64,000 nt of DNA from Smittia aterrima (taxonomy: Eukaryota > Arthropoda > Insecta > Diptera > Chironomidae): assembly GCA_033063855.1 (NCBI GenBank), contig CP093830.1:9796854-9860853 (forward strand), given 5' to 3'. This document shows, one piece after another, positions 26,501 through 38,923 of the stretch. Both the position numbers and the translations under genes were made by a program. Within the stretch, counting starts at the first letter, position 1. Every line of letters starts with the position of its first letter. A model generated the notes under the pieces. It was not told where the DNA came from. It saw only the letters and a program-made list of their open reading frames with translations, and ran no database searches.

Positions 26501-29500
26501 ATGGAGGGAAGATTTAAGCTTTGTTTGCTTTCGTCGTGAAAATATTACGATATCAACATTTATTAAGTGTTTTGAAGAACCTTCATCTCTTTCTCGACTA
26601 AAAGCCCATCAACTTTTAAAAGCTTTGAGTCAGACGTCAATCAATATTTGTAAACCAAAATTAAATGCAAATTTACTTTGATTTTTCTTTCAAAAAGAAT
26701 TTTCTCTGAGTTCTTTCGTATTCATATTTCATCGACTGCTTTTGGGTTAAACACCACAAACCATCAAAATGTGTGTTCATGTGCGGCGTTAAACAAACAA
26801 CGTTAAAAAAAATTGACGTTTTCAACATAAATTTCAAGGCATAAGCCAAGGATTGAAGCATCCCTTTGATTGATGGGACGTAAAGATGCAAATGAAAGTG
26901 AAGCTCTCGCAGCATCGGGCTTCGCAATAAACGAAAATCTTGTTTCATTTCAACATAAGAAGATGGAAAACATGGATTTTTATAAAAGAAGAAGCATAAA
27001 ATTTGCATAATTTATGCAACTCAACATACTTTAAAGCTTGTTCCGTGCGTGTTCGTTCAATCAATGGAATTGGTGAGCGTAAAAAGGGGAAACCGTTCGA
27101 GTCTTTTATTACTTTATCCCAATGAAAGAAACTTCTCGGTCTGGATGGTCACACGATCAATAACTTTATTGGAAAATCCAGAAAAACCTTCGAAGTTTAT
27201 TTGTTTGATATTATTTATTCCTATTTTTTATCTTTCCCCTCCCATTCGATAGACTCCTCACTTTCTCATGTTAAATTGTTCTTTGATGCTTAGATACATG
27301 AAAATTATTCTGTTTTCAACAACATGAATATTTAAAGTTGTTCGTGAACTACGTTCAGCTCAGTTTGTTCGAAGATGTTCAGGATTTTCCATCGCCAACC
27401 TTACGAACATCGCCTTACTCAAGGATATTGCTAAAATTCCGCTCGAATTGTTCTGGGGAGCGAAAAATGAGATGGAAAATAAATAAAATGTAAATATTTG
27501 CTTCTTTTTGCATTTAAAAGAAATCCATTTTATCACGAGGATCATCATATTTAAGAGGAGTCGTGAGGGAATTGTGTGTTGATCCTGTGGAGTTGCTTTT
27601 GGGAATCCTGTTTTCTTTTGTCGAAAGGGAACTTTTCCGTTCCCCAGTAGTTGATGTAAAAACAGATCTCTTTCAAGTCTTTCAACTTTCCTCCCGGCAG
27701 GAAATGACTTTTCTTTTCATTCTTCAAGAGTTTTCCCTCGAAATGTCACCTTTATCGTCTTTTTATGACGTCGAAAAGCAATAAACGGAGAAAGGGAGAG
27801 CTCGCAGGTGGTCGAGTCGAAGAAGTCTCAATCAGAAACCAAAACAACGTGCTTGAGCATGGGAAAACACCATCGGCATAACTCATCGTTCCGAGTAGGA
27901 AGTGTTCAACTGATTAAATGTTTACTAAGAGAAGAATCATTTTCGTTGATTGAAAATTTCATTAAACTCCCGACTAGTCTCATTGCTCGTCTCTTCCCTG
28001 AGTCAAACGCCTAAACAAACAGCACAGACACTGATGCTTAGCTGTTTATCAAAATTGCAAAAGTTTGCTTATTGTTTCTCTTGTTGTTGGGAGCGCCATA
28101 AAAAGGTGGAAAAGCAGAGCGAGAGTATAAACACTTGGCAATGTTTCCAACAAAAGCTGTGAAAGTGTTTCGGCATTTAAATATTTTATGATATCATTCG
28201 CTTAATAAAAGTTTTCCATTCGGCTGTGTTATGAGTAATGCTAAATGATTTATACGACGAGATGCTTGCCTTTTGCTGGAGAAGCTTTTATTATTTATGG
28301 AATCTTGTTGGAATTACTTGAATTATGCAAGCCATTCAAGCATGAAAATGTTGATAGCGAGAAAAGTTTGGAGATGGCGAAGATTTCCATTGTGCAGCAA
28401 GTTTTCAAGAAAGTTCGTTAAGCCCCTGTCGTCTGACTCCTTCCAAAGTCTCTTCAAGAAATCACAACTCGCGCCTTCGGAAAATGAAAGCAGATTGCAG
28501 GAACAATGTTCAACATTGATAAATATTCATGCAAATCCTGAACATTTATCTCTCACTCCATTTCGATGAGAGGAAGATTTTGCATTTTCAATTTAACTTC
28601 AGGCGAACGTGATTTCAATTGGAAATTTAACGATACCATCGGATGAGAGTCGATATTTATCAACTGATAATCTCCTCGCGTTTCATTTAATTTCATTGAA
28701 TTTTCATCGACAAGATGTAAATAAGGATCAATTTATTAATCAAATTGATCCTGATTGATATAAAAAATCAAATCGCGTGCGTCCTTAATTTTATGGGAGT
28801 TAGAAGAGAAAGTTTTATCCTTCGAAAGCTGACAAGGAAAAGAATTCGACTGCTGAGGTTTGCTCGAGCGCATTCTTTTGGGGGAGATATGAATGCGCGG
28901 CAGCTCGTTTGGAAAATTTCAAATGCGATTTTCAATTTTTATTTCGTCTCTTAAAATGTAACGCAAATTGATGATGGAGTGAAAAATACAAACGAAAACT
29001 TTTCAAATAATCTGAATCCAACCAGAGAAGCAAAAAAAAAATTGAAAACTTTTTGTGTGTTTGCGCTCCCGGCTGTTTGTTTCGCAATGGATTTTTTTCC
29101 TCCATCAAGTGAATAAAAGTTTAGCGATGTTGGGGAATGAAATGTTAAATAATATTAAAGGGAGGAGAGACTTTCGCCTGCATGCCTAGATTATGTTGGC
29201 TTCAAGAGGCCTCAGGGGACCAATTTGTGATAAATTGAAAAAAAAACTTTTCGAAACACTCAAAATTATATCGAAGCATCCGCGGCTCAGATAATTACAG
29301 TGCTCGGAAATTTAATTTTTGACGAATCCCATACAACTCAATTTAAACTAATTTGTTGTGCCCTCTTCATCCTCGTTCCAGATATCCATCTGTGATGACT
29401 ACTCCGTGCCGTTCGACTACATTAAGAAACGCCCGTCCAGCTTCGACCCAGGCTTAGCCGAATGCTTGCCTAATAATTGGCCATCGCCGTCATCAGAACA

Positions 29501-32500
29501 CGTAAGTCTCTAAAAGACCTTCTATTTAAGTTTATTAAAAAAATCTCAACATTTCGATTGAAAGAATGGAAAACAAAGTTACAAAAGCCCTTCGAGGGGA
29601 AATTGTTTTCAAACAAGGACTCGAAAAAAAATCCTCTCGAGTTTCAATTTGAATGAGAAAAAAGTTCTTGTTTGGATGTTTCGTTTTTTGTTTGCCTTTT
29701 CTCTCAGAAAGTAATCTTGTTTTCCCTTTCGAGGGCCTGACTCCTAATCCCTCATTCCATTACAAATATTCTTAATAGCGCCGTTTATGAGCATCGTAAC
29801 ATTATCATCTATCCTCGGTCCCCTTTTACCAAACAATCTCCAATACTTAGTCTCTCAGCATCACACTCGAGATTTTTCAATTAAAAATCTTATATTTGCC
29901 TTGTTGTGGAGTAAATGAAATCCTATTGAGGAGACGCCGAAGCATACAAAGCTTAGCATGCCTGTAGCGAGAAAGGGGGATGACACATAAATTATTCATT
30001 TTTGTTTGGCGTACATAAATAGAATTATTATTAAACTGTCGAATGGAATAATTTTCTCCCCCGTACAATCGACGCAAATCGTTGTCGTTGGTTCTCTCAA
30101 ACATTCAGCCACAAAGCAAACTACAATCAGCAGCAAAAAAATCAAATTTTGCGATATTATTTAATGCGTGTAGCGATCGAAAAAGCGGAATGGGACGAAG
30201 CTCGCGGCCGCACAACGTTTTTGTGCGAAATTGATTTTTCTCTTGGGGGTCGTTCGAGTCGAGGATAAAAAAGCATCACAGCAATAAATAAAATGTTCCA
30301 TCAAATGATTGTAATCGCATATGGAAAAATCTGTGAACGGTAAACAGACATTCCTACACGTCGTGCGCCCTCTCCGGTTGAGCTTCCTTCCCTTCCGCAA
30401 TATCGTATTTAATTATTCTCGCTGCAGGACAAAAATATCACGATGGGCCCTTCACACTCTGTCTCGACTCCAAAAGTCACCCAAAATATATTTTTTACTC
30501 GAGCGCTCTTCTCAAACATAAATTAAATCGTTGGTTGGATGCGATATGACTAGAACCGCCCTTTGTCATTTAGTGTGAGATCTCGTTAATAAATTCAGGA
30601 ACTGGCGTTACAAACAGACAGAAACTTCTGTTTATAACGATTCCCATTTTCCAAACTCATATCGAAACCGTTTATCATTTTCATAAACGTTGTGTGTATT
30701 GTGACTTCATCGTTTATTCTCTTCTCACACTTCCGACGATGTTTAGGTAACATTTCTAGATCAACATCAGCAACAACAGTTCTTGCTTAAGCAATCAGCA
30801 TTGCAAATAAACTTTCCGCTACGTCAGCCGCAGCTTGATTCACAGAGTCGACATTTAGAAGAGCCAAACGCGCCTCAAGGCTTCATCGACGATAGTGGCA
30901 ACGTTTGTCTTTTACCAGTGAACGATACAGTCGACGAAACAGCCAAAGAATCGATTTCTCGACACGGAACAAGAGAGAAGACTCGCTCGTCGCAGAAACG
31001 TCGCAAGAAGAAGAGAGTTCGACAACAAGCAGCCAAGAAAGATTTCGGTAAACATCTCGATTAAAAAAGTTTTTATCTTCATTATTGAAATGATTATCTA
31101 ATCAACAGACTCATCCGTGCCAAACTCTTCTGAGAACGAGGACGAGCGGATTCCATTCGAAGAAGGACAAGTGCCAGAACTCAATTCGCCAGACAGTATC
31201 AATGATGATGTGTTAAATCCATTGGAGAACTTTAAAAGTCCGAGACGCTTGCAGACATCTGAGAGATGTAAAACAACTCCGTCGCCCTATTACTATTCCG
31301 ATTTATTGCATAAGAAGTCCGAAGACGCTCAACTTGAACGTCAGCAATTATTCGCAAAGCAGTCAAAGTCAACTGCAAATTCAATCAACGACAAAGAAAC
31401 TGCGTTTAAAACAAGAAAGAGCAGCAGTTTAGACACGCCGGGAGCTGAAAAGGTCGTCACACCGCCAAAGCGTTATTCAATTACTGAAGAAGGTGTTCGA
31501 ATTATCCGCTGCGACTCGCCTTCGAGTACAACTTCTGATGATTCAGACTGTTCTGAGTGTCAAAAGAGACGTGAGTGGCACTCGCATGCTTTAGCTGTTG
31601 TCCGAGCGGCAACTCAAAACTTACGTGCACAGTCATCAAATGATGCCGAGCCCGAAGTTTATTATCAAAACAGTATAATTTCGCAAATGCCGCAGAATCG
31701 TTTCCTCGACCATCCAGTTATCTGTGCATGTGCGACGCCAAATTTTGTGGAGGACGATGGCGACGATCAACTCTTTCAACCGCGCAGTATCTTTTACGTT
31801 CATCAGCAGGGCTTTCAGGGATGCTCCGATTGCAACATTTCAAACGATGATCGACTAAAAGCTTTGATCTTTGACGAAATGAATGTCCGACAGCTTAAAC
31901 TTTACGAAACTGCGTTCGACTCGAAGATCTCAAAGTCTGATGATGACCTTGATGATGTTGACCGCATCACGAATCATTCGGCGAGCCTGTTTGGCAACGA
32001 ATATCGAATGGTGACGAGTCAGAGTAAAGACAGCTTCATCGCTCATCCAAAGGAAAAGCGATATCGATCGAAGCATAATAAGAAAGCACAGAAGCAGCAG
32101 AATGCTGAACAACACGAAGCTGTAATAAAAGAAATTGAAAATATAAAGATAGAAGAGTCGATAGACAGCATTGTGAATGCAAATGTAACAGCAATATCAG
32201 CTTCAAGTACTCCGTATACCCCTTCGCCCCCCTCAACCGCACCATTGCCTTTAAAGTTTCCAACGAAACATGAAAAGTTTTTCATCAACAGCATCAAGAG
32301 CGCTCCCAACTTGCCAGCATCGAATGCACTTCAGCATCCACGTCTTAAAGACTTGAGAGGCTCGGAGAAGAGCGATACATCAAAAGAACGTCCTCGATCT
32401 GTAATTGTTGAAGCCGGAAGAGTCTTTGAGTTGAAAAGAAGTCATTCGGGTCGCAACTATTCATCGACGGAGAGTATGGCAACGTCGAGTAGTGGTGGAA

Positions 32501-35188
32501 GTATGGAGTCAATAAGGTCAAGTACGAGTGAAGGAAACCGAAGCACGACAAGCACAGAGTCGCGCCATTCATCATCGATGAGTTCACACAGTTCAGATTC
32601 GGGACCAAGCATGATTCGACCTTTGCGAGCGCCAATTCTCATCCATCCAAAGCTTCAAATTCTCAGTCCGATTTCGGATAAGTCAGCGCAAGAACCGGTT
32701 TCGGACAATTGTGAAAAACTAAAAAGTCAGTCGCCGAAGCAAACGCCAGACGAGAATGGAGAAAAGATTATCGAAGACAACATTGACAGCGTGAAACAAA
32801 AGAAGCGACCAGCGGCAAGTAAAACGCTTTTGTTAATCGCTCGTGATGAGATTCAGGGAAGTGATAGTGGAATTTCACTTCACTCGAGAGACGACAAAAG
32901 CAAACTAAGTGCATTATGTGATAACAAGATTGACAATGCGACAGGCCTCCCGCAAGACTTGAAAGATCTTCCCTTCGACATGCCGAAGCTCAGACGTAGA
33001 CGAGTTTTATTGAATCAGGTAATGGAATGTGATAAATCGACATTGAAATTGAATTTTCAAATTTGATTTGAATATTTTCAGAATTCCGGCGCGTCTGGAA
33101 GTGCAACATCTGTCGACTTGGGTGATCTTCCATTTGACATGCCTAAGCTTAGACGTCGATTACGAGTCGGTGGCCCAAACCTCACTCTACCCTCAAACAT
33201 ATCTTGTAACACAAACGCTGCCAACAAGTTGAACAATGATACGAGTGGAGTTTCACAAACGTCATCCAGTCAATCAGTTCAACAAGATGAGCGGCCTATC
33301 ATTGGTGAGTTTTCAATTTGCTACTTGCTAATGATAATGATGATGTTGGGAGTTTCCATTACAATTTTCCCAATTTGAAATGTTAACGATGAGCAAAATT
33401 GAATTGTTGAAGCGTTGGTTGTTCATTTATTTTTGCAATGAAGCTTCGGTCTGCCCCTGACTGACGCTCCCACTCGAATGTTGGAGAAGGAAGAAAGAAA
33501 AAAAGCAAAACACATAATCACTAAATGAAATTGAATTGTGCTGAGAAAATCCATCGAGGGAAAGTGCCAGTAACTCTAATCGTTTTAATATTAATTAAGG
33601 GCTCGATTGTTTCGCTCCACGCTGCCTCTAATGCTTTGGACACGACTTGAATCTACAAGGGAATTCATTAAAATTTCATTCTACACGCGTTCGATGAAAA
33701 AATGATTCATGTTTTTGATTTTGCTACTCGAAAGTGTTGACCAGGGGGGAGTTAACGTTGAATTATTGCCGTGATTCTGTTGTAGACAAACGTTGTCGTG
33801 GACGTGAGCGGTAATCGAGAAAGTAAACAGATGCAATGTTAACCGCACATGGAGCATGAAAACTTTTTGTATTCATCGTGAAATTTCCCATAAATTGATA
33901 TCGAAAAGCACATAAAACGTCCTGAAGGGCTGCATCCGACACCATCTGCGGTTAATGATTCAAATCTCAGCGATGGCCTCACTCCCTGATCACTTCAGAA
34001 GAGTGAATGTCCTTCCATGGTTACTGATTATTTATTTATGATTTATGCCAAAACCTATTTTCTATTTTCATATGAAAGCGGCGTCAGTTTCAATTCAAGT
34101 TCCATCGATAGACAAAGGGAAGAAAATTTTTCCCTCGTCGTACAATGTTTCATGTTTTCCATTCGTTGCATAATTTAGCAGCTACAACTTCTCTATCAAG
34201 TGCTATTTTAGGTTAGTTAGTGGCGGTGTTCAAATCGTTCGCCATCTGATGCTCACTTTTAAAGCAACGAGGCAAAGCGAATCGAAGCGAGGAAAGAAAA
34301 CTGTTTAAAGCAGAGAAACACGGGGACGGAGTTTTTCTCATTAAATATTAATGAAATTTGTTTGAAGTTTGTTTGCTTTTTGTTTAATCGTTGGGTGACG
34401 AGTGGGCCAAGTGCGAACAAATCAGCGACCCGAATTTTCAAAGATTGATTCAATGAAATAAATTAAAAATCTCTCATTCTCTCTTTTCTTTCATCAGGTG
34501 CCGGCGGAGCTCAGTTCCGACAGAATTTAACGTTAAACTTGAACGACGCGAAAACAGCAAAGACGAAAAAGCCGTTCGGTACATTAGATCTGCACGGATT
34601 GACAGATGGCGGTAATTTGAGCAGCAGATCTTCAGGCATAAGCTTCAATGTCGGCGGCTTCAATCGACTTAATATGGCTTTAATTGACGAAACAATTCCA
34701 CTCGAGCGACAAGGGTAAGCGAGAGATTTCAATCAAGAGAGAGATTTTTCAACGAAGATAATTAATTTCATGTGTAATTGAATTTTAATTAAAACCCCAA
34801 ATTCCATTCCGCAGATGGTATCACGGCGCAATAACTCGAATCGATGCTGAGAATGTTTTGCGACAGTTAAGCGAGGGAAGCTTCTTGGTCCGGAACAGCG
34901 AATCAACGAAACAAGATTATTCTTTATCTCTCAAGTAAGTTATTCGCCCTTTGGCGTTAACGTCTCATCAATTTAATTGATTTAAATTTCCGATCCAGGA
35001 GCGCGAAGGGCTTCATGCACATGCGAATCCAAAGACAGAACGACTCCGGAGAATACATCCTCGGGCAGTTCAGCCGTCCATTTAAGTCGATACCGGAGAT
35101 GATTCGACATTTTTGCCTAAATCGATTACCAGTCCGTGGAGCTGAGCATATGTGTCTCCTCGAGCCTGTCATTGCACAATTGCTTTAA
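5560..35188 (+). CDS. SH2-domain adaptor protein, SHB/SHE/SHF family
   Basis: Ten exons keep frame: 5560-5687, 5752-5943, 6021-6156, 29382-29501, 30747-31047, 31109-33018, 33082-33304, 34498-34714, 34815-34934 and 34999-35188, giving about 1178 residues. The C-terminus is a complete SH2 domain starting WYHGAITR, with the phosphotyrosine-binding arginine in SFLVRNSES, then GFMHMRI and LPVRGAEHM, closely matching vertebrate SHB. The linker IPLERQ before WYHG also matches SHB, and exon 4 (ISICDDYSVPFD) resembles the SHB segment VTIADDYSDPFD. This supports joining exon 4 to this gene. SHB proteins link activated receptor tyrosine kinases to downstream partners. The middle is a disordered Ser/Lys/Glu-rich linker much longer than in vertebrate SHB (about 500 residues in all). 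Linkage of the first three exons across 23 kb rests on phase alone and is the least certain part. Confidence 0.8.
6157..8530 (+). other. Long intron 3 of the SH2 gene, left part
   Basis: The donor is AACAG|GTGAGT at 6157. I see no exon-like frame here. A TATCGATA (the DRE core known from Drosophila promoters) lies at about 7237. Whether it functions is unknown. Confidence 0.5.
8598..9760 (-). CDS. RR-1 chitin-binding cuticular protein with Q-rich tail
   Basis: Three exons, 9760-9325, 9262-8998 and 8934-8598, encode about 345 residues. The ATG at 9760 begins a clear signal peptide (MKSFVILSVLVAGAIAA). An upstream in-frame GTG is not needed. Residues 18-145 are rich in Ser, Gln, Gly and Ala and contain tandem SYQQPQ units. 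The Rebers-Riddiford domain follows: YRFKYLTGNGIMAQEEGYL, then GSYSYTAPDGQQIAVSY and NGFQPEGAHLPTPP, which is the RR-1 form found in flexible cuticle. A short heptad-like KKVAAEVEAEGQRILQLQAQ segment and a Q/H/G-rich tail ending PPQKFGKK complete it. The protein is secreted into the exoskeleton, where the RR domain binds chitin. The gene lies antisense inside the long intron of the SH2 gene and has its own TATA promoter. A minus-strand AATAAA lies at 8532-8537. Confidence 0.92.
9846..9885 (-). promoter_or_regulatory. Core promoter of the cuticular protein gene
   Basis: On the minus strand TATAAAA occupies 9885-9879. Two overlapping TCAGTT initiators follow, with A residues at 9851 and 9846. 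The TATA-to-initiator distance of about 34-39 nt and the about 90-nt leader to the ATG at 9760 fit a developmentally regulated dipteran gene. Confidence 0.7.
9890..15100 (+). other. Intron of the SH2 gene upstream of the cuticle promoter
   Basis: About 5.2 kb without a gene-like frame on either strand. Short open frames here lack splice-consistent borders, biased composition or family motifs. Enhancers of the cuticle or SH2 gene could lie here, but nothing specific is visible. Confidence 0.45.
15104..15378 (+). promoter_or_regulatory. Possible alternative first exon and TATA-less promoter of the SH2 gene
   Basis: TCAGTT with A at 15104 is a consensus arthropod initiator, and TGACG at +28 resembles a downstream promoter element with one mismatch. 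The following 275 nt end at a perfect donor, CAG|GTAAG, at 15378. The only ATG in the exon (15348) opens a 7-codon frame that stops at once, so the exon would be untranslated. Spliced to 29382 it would omit the first three coding exons. This is inferred from signals only. An unrelated noncoding RNA would look the same. Confidence 0.35.
15379..29381 (+). other. Long intron of the SH2 gene, right part
   Basis: About 14 kb of AT-rich sequence ending at the acceptor CGTTCCAG at 29381. I checked the longer open frames on both strands (for example 22779-23078 and 28273-28569) and found no signal peptide, domain motif or exon border that makes a gene case. No transposon termini or tRNA-like cloverleaf were noticed. 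Confidence 0.45.
29502..30746 (+). other. Intron between the DDYS exon and exon 5 of the SH2 gene
   Basis: The donor is CAC|GTAAGT at 29502 and the acceptor TGTTTAG ends at 30746, both phase 0. No gene is seen within. Confidence 0.65.
33305..34497 (+). other. Intron of the SH2 gene before the pre-SH2 exon
   Basis: The donor is ATTG|GTGAGT at 33305 and the acceptor TCATCAG ends at 34497, phase 1. I see no other feature. Confidence 0.65.
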
Positions 35189-37720
35189 ATCAGTGCAATG
35201 ACGACAGAATGTACGTCGAGTTGACTAAGGCATAGTCTAATCTGCTTGAGGATTATCGAGTCGTGGGGAAGAAGCAGAAAAGACCATTAGTGATAGAAGG
35301 CAAAAAAAAAATCAGCAAACGACGAGGAAGAATTTTCCGCAACATGAAACATTTTATTGTATAAAGTGAAGACGAAGAATATCAAGAGAGAAAACTTGTT
35401 TATTGAATAAGAATCAATTTTTATTATATGACTGACAATAAGGTAAAGTCGAGCGAGGAAGAAATATGAAGGCGACAGTTTCGAGACGACACGCAAGTCT
35501 TGTTCTTTTCTCTTGATGTTTGTGATTGTTCAGTGGGCGAGTTGTTTAAAAAAGATTTCTCGTGCGTCAGTTCAGTCTCATCGCTCGAAAATTAAAATCA
35601 TTTGATCAACGTTCAAATCCGCTTTCATGTCGTTTTTATGTTTCGAATTGAAAAGAGAGAAAACTCAATTTATTTGCAACCGCAGGAAGATACAGAAGCC
35701 AATAAGGAATCAACATAAATTTCCATTCCGACGTCTTTCTATGTGCGACGATTTTCCTTTCTCATGGAAAAGTCTTTTTCGTTCATTCGTCTTTTCATTA
35801 AGATCCCTTTTCAAAGCGTCCCTCCTTCAAAAATATAAAATAAAAAAAATTGTGATAGTAGAAAATAACGGAGCGCGGCTTCCTTAAAAAATTTTAATTG
35901 TTTTCTTCGTTTTCATTTTCCCAGTTAATATTCTTATCGTGATTTTTTTCCTCTGTCGAGCGCAGACATTTCTTTCAAGAAGTTTTCTTTAATTTTCATT
36001 CCTCTCAACTGGTCGTGCATTTTAATTACACACAATGCTCGCAATTAATTTTCCATTGAAGACCTTTCTCCTTAGTCTCTGAACGTTAATGAACGAAATG
36101 AGCGTCTGGTGGAGTTTAAGGTTTGGGGAAATGAGCTTCGAAGCGAACAAGATTAACAAGACAGTCAATAAATTCAAAACATTCATTCATACAGGGACAC
36201 GACGTGCAATTTAAATCGGTTTCATTAAGCAGCCCCAACGAGTCGACGTGCAATGTTTGAGCTCTTCCATTTGATTACTTTCTTTTGGAATCGAGTTGGC
36301 TTATTTGACAGACTAAGTAGCTGAGAATGATTGAAGTATTTCAATATCAAAGTCAACGTCGTTGCCTGGCGAGAATCTTCCATCGTCATAGAAAAATATT
36401 TCTAATTTAAATTTTATTATTGATTTACGGAAATTTTCTCTGAAATTATTTTCCTTTTCGGATTTGAATGTAAATAGCTTTAAGATGATGATTAATTGTT
36501 TACTCTCCCCTCTCAATACTCAAGATTGCATTTGTAACCTTTGTCTCATTCACTCCCGAAAGAAATATTTTCCTTTTTACTGTGGACATTTGAAATTTGT
36601 TTATTCGATGATTGTGAAAGGAAAAGTCTCTTTAAGATATTTAATCAAATGAGAAAATATATTTCAAATTTATACTCGATTAGTCAACAGAAATGTAAAA
36701 TCTAGAAATGCAACTTTTCTATCTTAGACAGGAGTGTAAGCGTTGAAGACGACGACTGAGATTGTTTCGAGAGAGTGTGGATGAGAAATTCACATTCTTC
36801 GAGTCACAGACACTCGTTCAATTGTTGTGATGAACAATTCGAACGAAAGTGAAAGCGCAGCAAAGAAAAATCAAGAAGATGGCATCCCATAACACATATT
36901 TGTTTAAACGACTAATTAAAGATAATTTATTACTCATTGAAGAAGAAAGAAATTCTAATTCTTGTATCTTGTCACACATAGCGGGCGACAGTCGCCTCTA
37001 GAGTTTCTATTTTGAGCTAGCTGGCAAAAAACTGAAAATATGTCGAGCATTGTACTCTGTCGTCACCTTAGGAATCAATAAAGATGATGCAAAAATATAA
37101 TCGATAATCTGAGTTTGAGATGAAGAAGAAAGAATCCTTTCAAATATTTATTCCACAGAATTTTATTTTTATTTCATTGAGTTTTTCGTGAATTTCCTTT
37201 TCATATTTTACATAACGACGAGTGTGTTAACGTGAGAGAAGAAATATAAGAAAATGAAGACGTAAACTCTTTTCATTAATTTCATTCCGTTGTTGCTGAC
37301 GATTAAGCGTGTGTCGTGTCTAGCGCTCTGGCACATGATGTTCTATGACGTTAAGGTGAGATCTTTTCTGAAAAAACATTTTTCTCGCGTCGTGATTTAT
37401 TGCTTTGGCAATAATCGCATTAATTACAGCTGCATCGTTTCTGGTTAGTCATGGTGAATTCAATTTTAATTTATCGCGCTGAGAAGATGAATCAAAATGA
37501 ATTCGAGCTTGTCTTTGAGTAAAAATCTTAATCATTAGTTAGTTTTGATTTATCAAAATAAAAATTGTGCTTCCATCAAACATCGAGAACAAAGGAAAAT
37601 AACCGAATGATACGAGAGAGAGAGAGAATTATTTTTTGAAGCCAAGAATGCTGTAGCTTGCTGGCAGTTGTGTGTGCAACACTTTGATCGGTTATTTTGC
37701 TGTTGAGATGATGAGACAGT
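35189..37720. other. Convergent 3' regions of the SH2 gene (+) and actin (-)
   Basis: Plus-strand AATAAA signals occur at about 35841, 36168 and 37077, so the SH2 mRNA may have a long 3' UTR. Minus-strand AATAAA (plus-strand tttatt) occurs at about 37397, a possible actin poly(A) signal. If both distal sites are used the transcripts would overlap tail to tail. A short GA run lies near 37613. No coding gene is seen. Confidence 0.4.
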
Positions 37721-38923
37721 TTAGAAGCATTTGCGGTGAACAATTCCTGGGCCAGATTCGTCGTATTCTTGTTTGCTGATCCACATTTGCTGGAAGGTGG
37801 AGAGAGAAGCCAAGATTGATCCTCCGATCCAGACGGAGTATTTACGTTCTGGTGGAGCAATGATCTTAATCTTGATGGTTGATGGAGCCAAGGCAGTGAT
37901 TTCCTTCTGCATACGATCAGCAATACCAGGGTACATGGTTGTTCCTCCGGAGAGAACGGTGTTAGCGTACAAGTCCTTACGGATATCAACGTCGCACTTC
38001 ATGATTGAGTTGTAGACAGTCTCGTGGATGCCGCACGATTCCATTCCCAAGAATGATGGCTGGAAGAGAGCTTCTGGGCAACGGAAACGTTCGTTACCGA
38101 TGGTGATGACTTGTCCATCAGGAAGTTCATAAGACTTCTCGAGAGAAGTGGAAGCAGCAGCAGTTGCCATTTCCTGCTCGAAGTCCAAGGCAACATAGCA
38201 AAGTTTTTCCTTGATATCACGAACGATTTCACGTTCAGCTGTGGTGGTGAATGAGTAACCGCGTTCAGTAAGAATCTTCATGAGGTAATCAGTCAAATCG
38301 CGACCAGCGAGATCAAGACGAAGAATTGCATGAGGAAGAGCATAACCTTCATAGATTGGAACAGTGTGAGAGACACCATCTCCTGAATCCAAGACGATAC
38401 CAGTGGTACGACCGGAAGCGTAAAGCGAGAGAACAGCTTGGATGGCAACATACCTAGATTGAGAGAGAAAGAAGGAAATCAAATTGAGATGTCATGAAGA
38501 TTGTCATGTTTGAATTCGCACTTACATTGCTGGCGAGTTGAAAGTCTCAAACATGATTTGTGTCATCTTCTCGCGGTTAGCTTTTGGATTCAATGGAGCT
38601 TCAGTAAGAAGAACTGGATGTTCCTCTGGGGCGACACGCAATTCATTGTAGAAAGTGTGATGCCAGATCTTCTCCATGTCATCCCAGTTAGTGATGATTC
38701 CATGCTCAATTGGATATTTCAATGTGAGAATACCTCGTTTGCTTTGAGCTTCATCTCCTACGTAGGAATCCTTTTGACCCATACCGACCATCACACCTTG
38801 ATGACGAGGACGTCCAACAATCGATGGGAAGACAGCACGAGGCGCATCATCACCAGCGAAGCCAGCTTTGCACATTCCTGATCCATTGTCAACGACAAGT
38901 GCTCCAGCATCTTCGTCACACAT
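37721..38923 (-). CDS. Actin, muscle type (copy 1)
   Basis: Two exons, 38923-38526 and 38453-37721, encode 376 residues, the normal actin length. The protein starts [16 protein letters not shown] and ends [11 protein letters not shown] and, from memory, is nearly identical to Drosophila muscle actins such as Act57B and Act87E. Actin polymerises into thin filaments. The nucleotide-binding loops [19 protein letters not shown] and [11 protein letters not shown] are intact. The N-terminal Met-Cys-acidic form is the class that is trimmed after translation. The 72-nt intron splits codon 133. Just upstream of the ATG the sequence looks like an intron acceptor (CTAAAAG or GACAG), so a noncoding first exon is likely. 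A minus-strand TATAAATT near 39273 could be its TATA box. Confidence 0.97.

Noticed and set aside
37613..37630. GA repeat that could be a GAGA-factor site
   Set aside because: It lies in the 3' region of actin rather than at a promoter. A short purine run alone is weak evidence.
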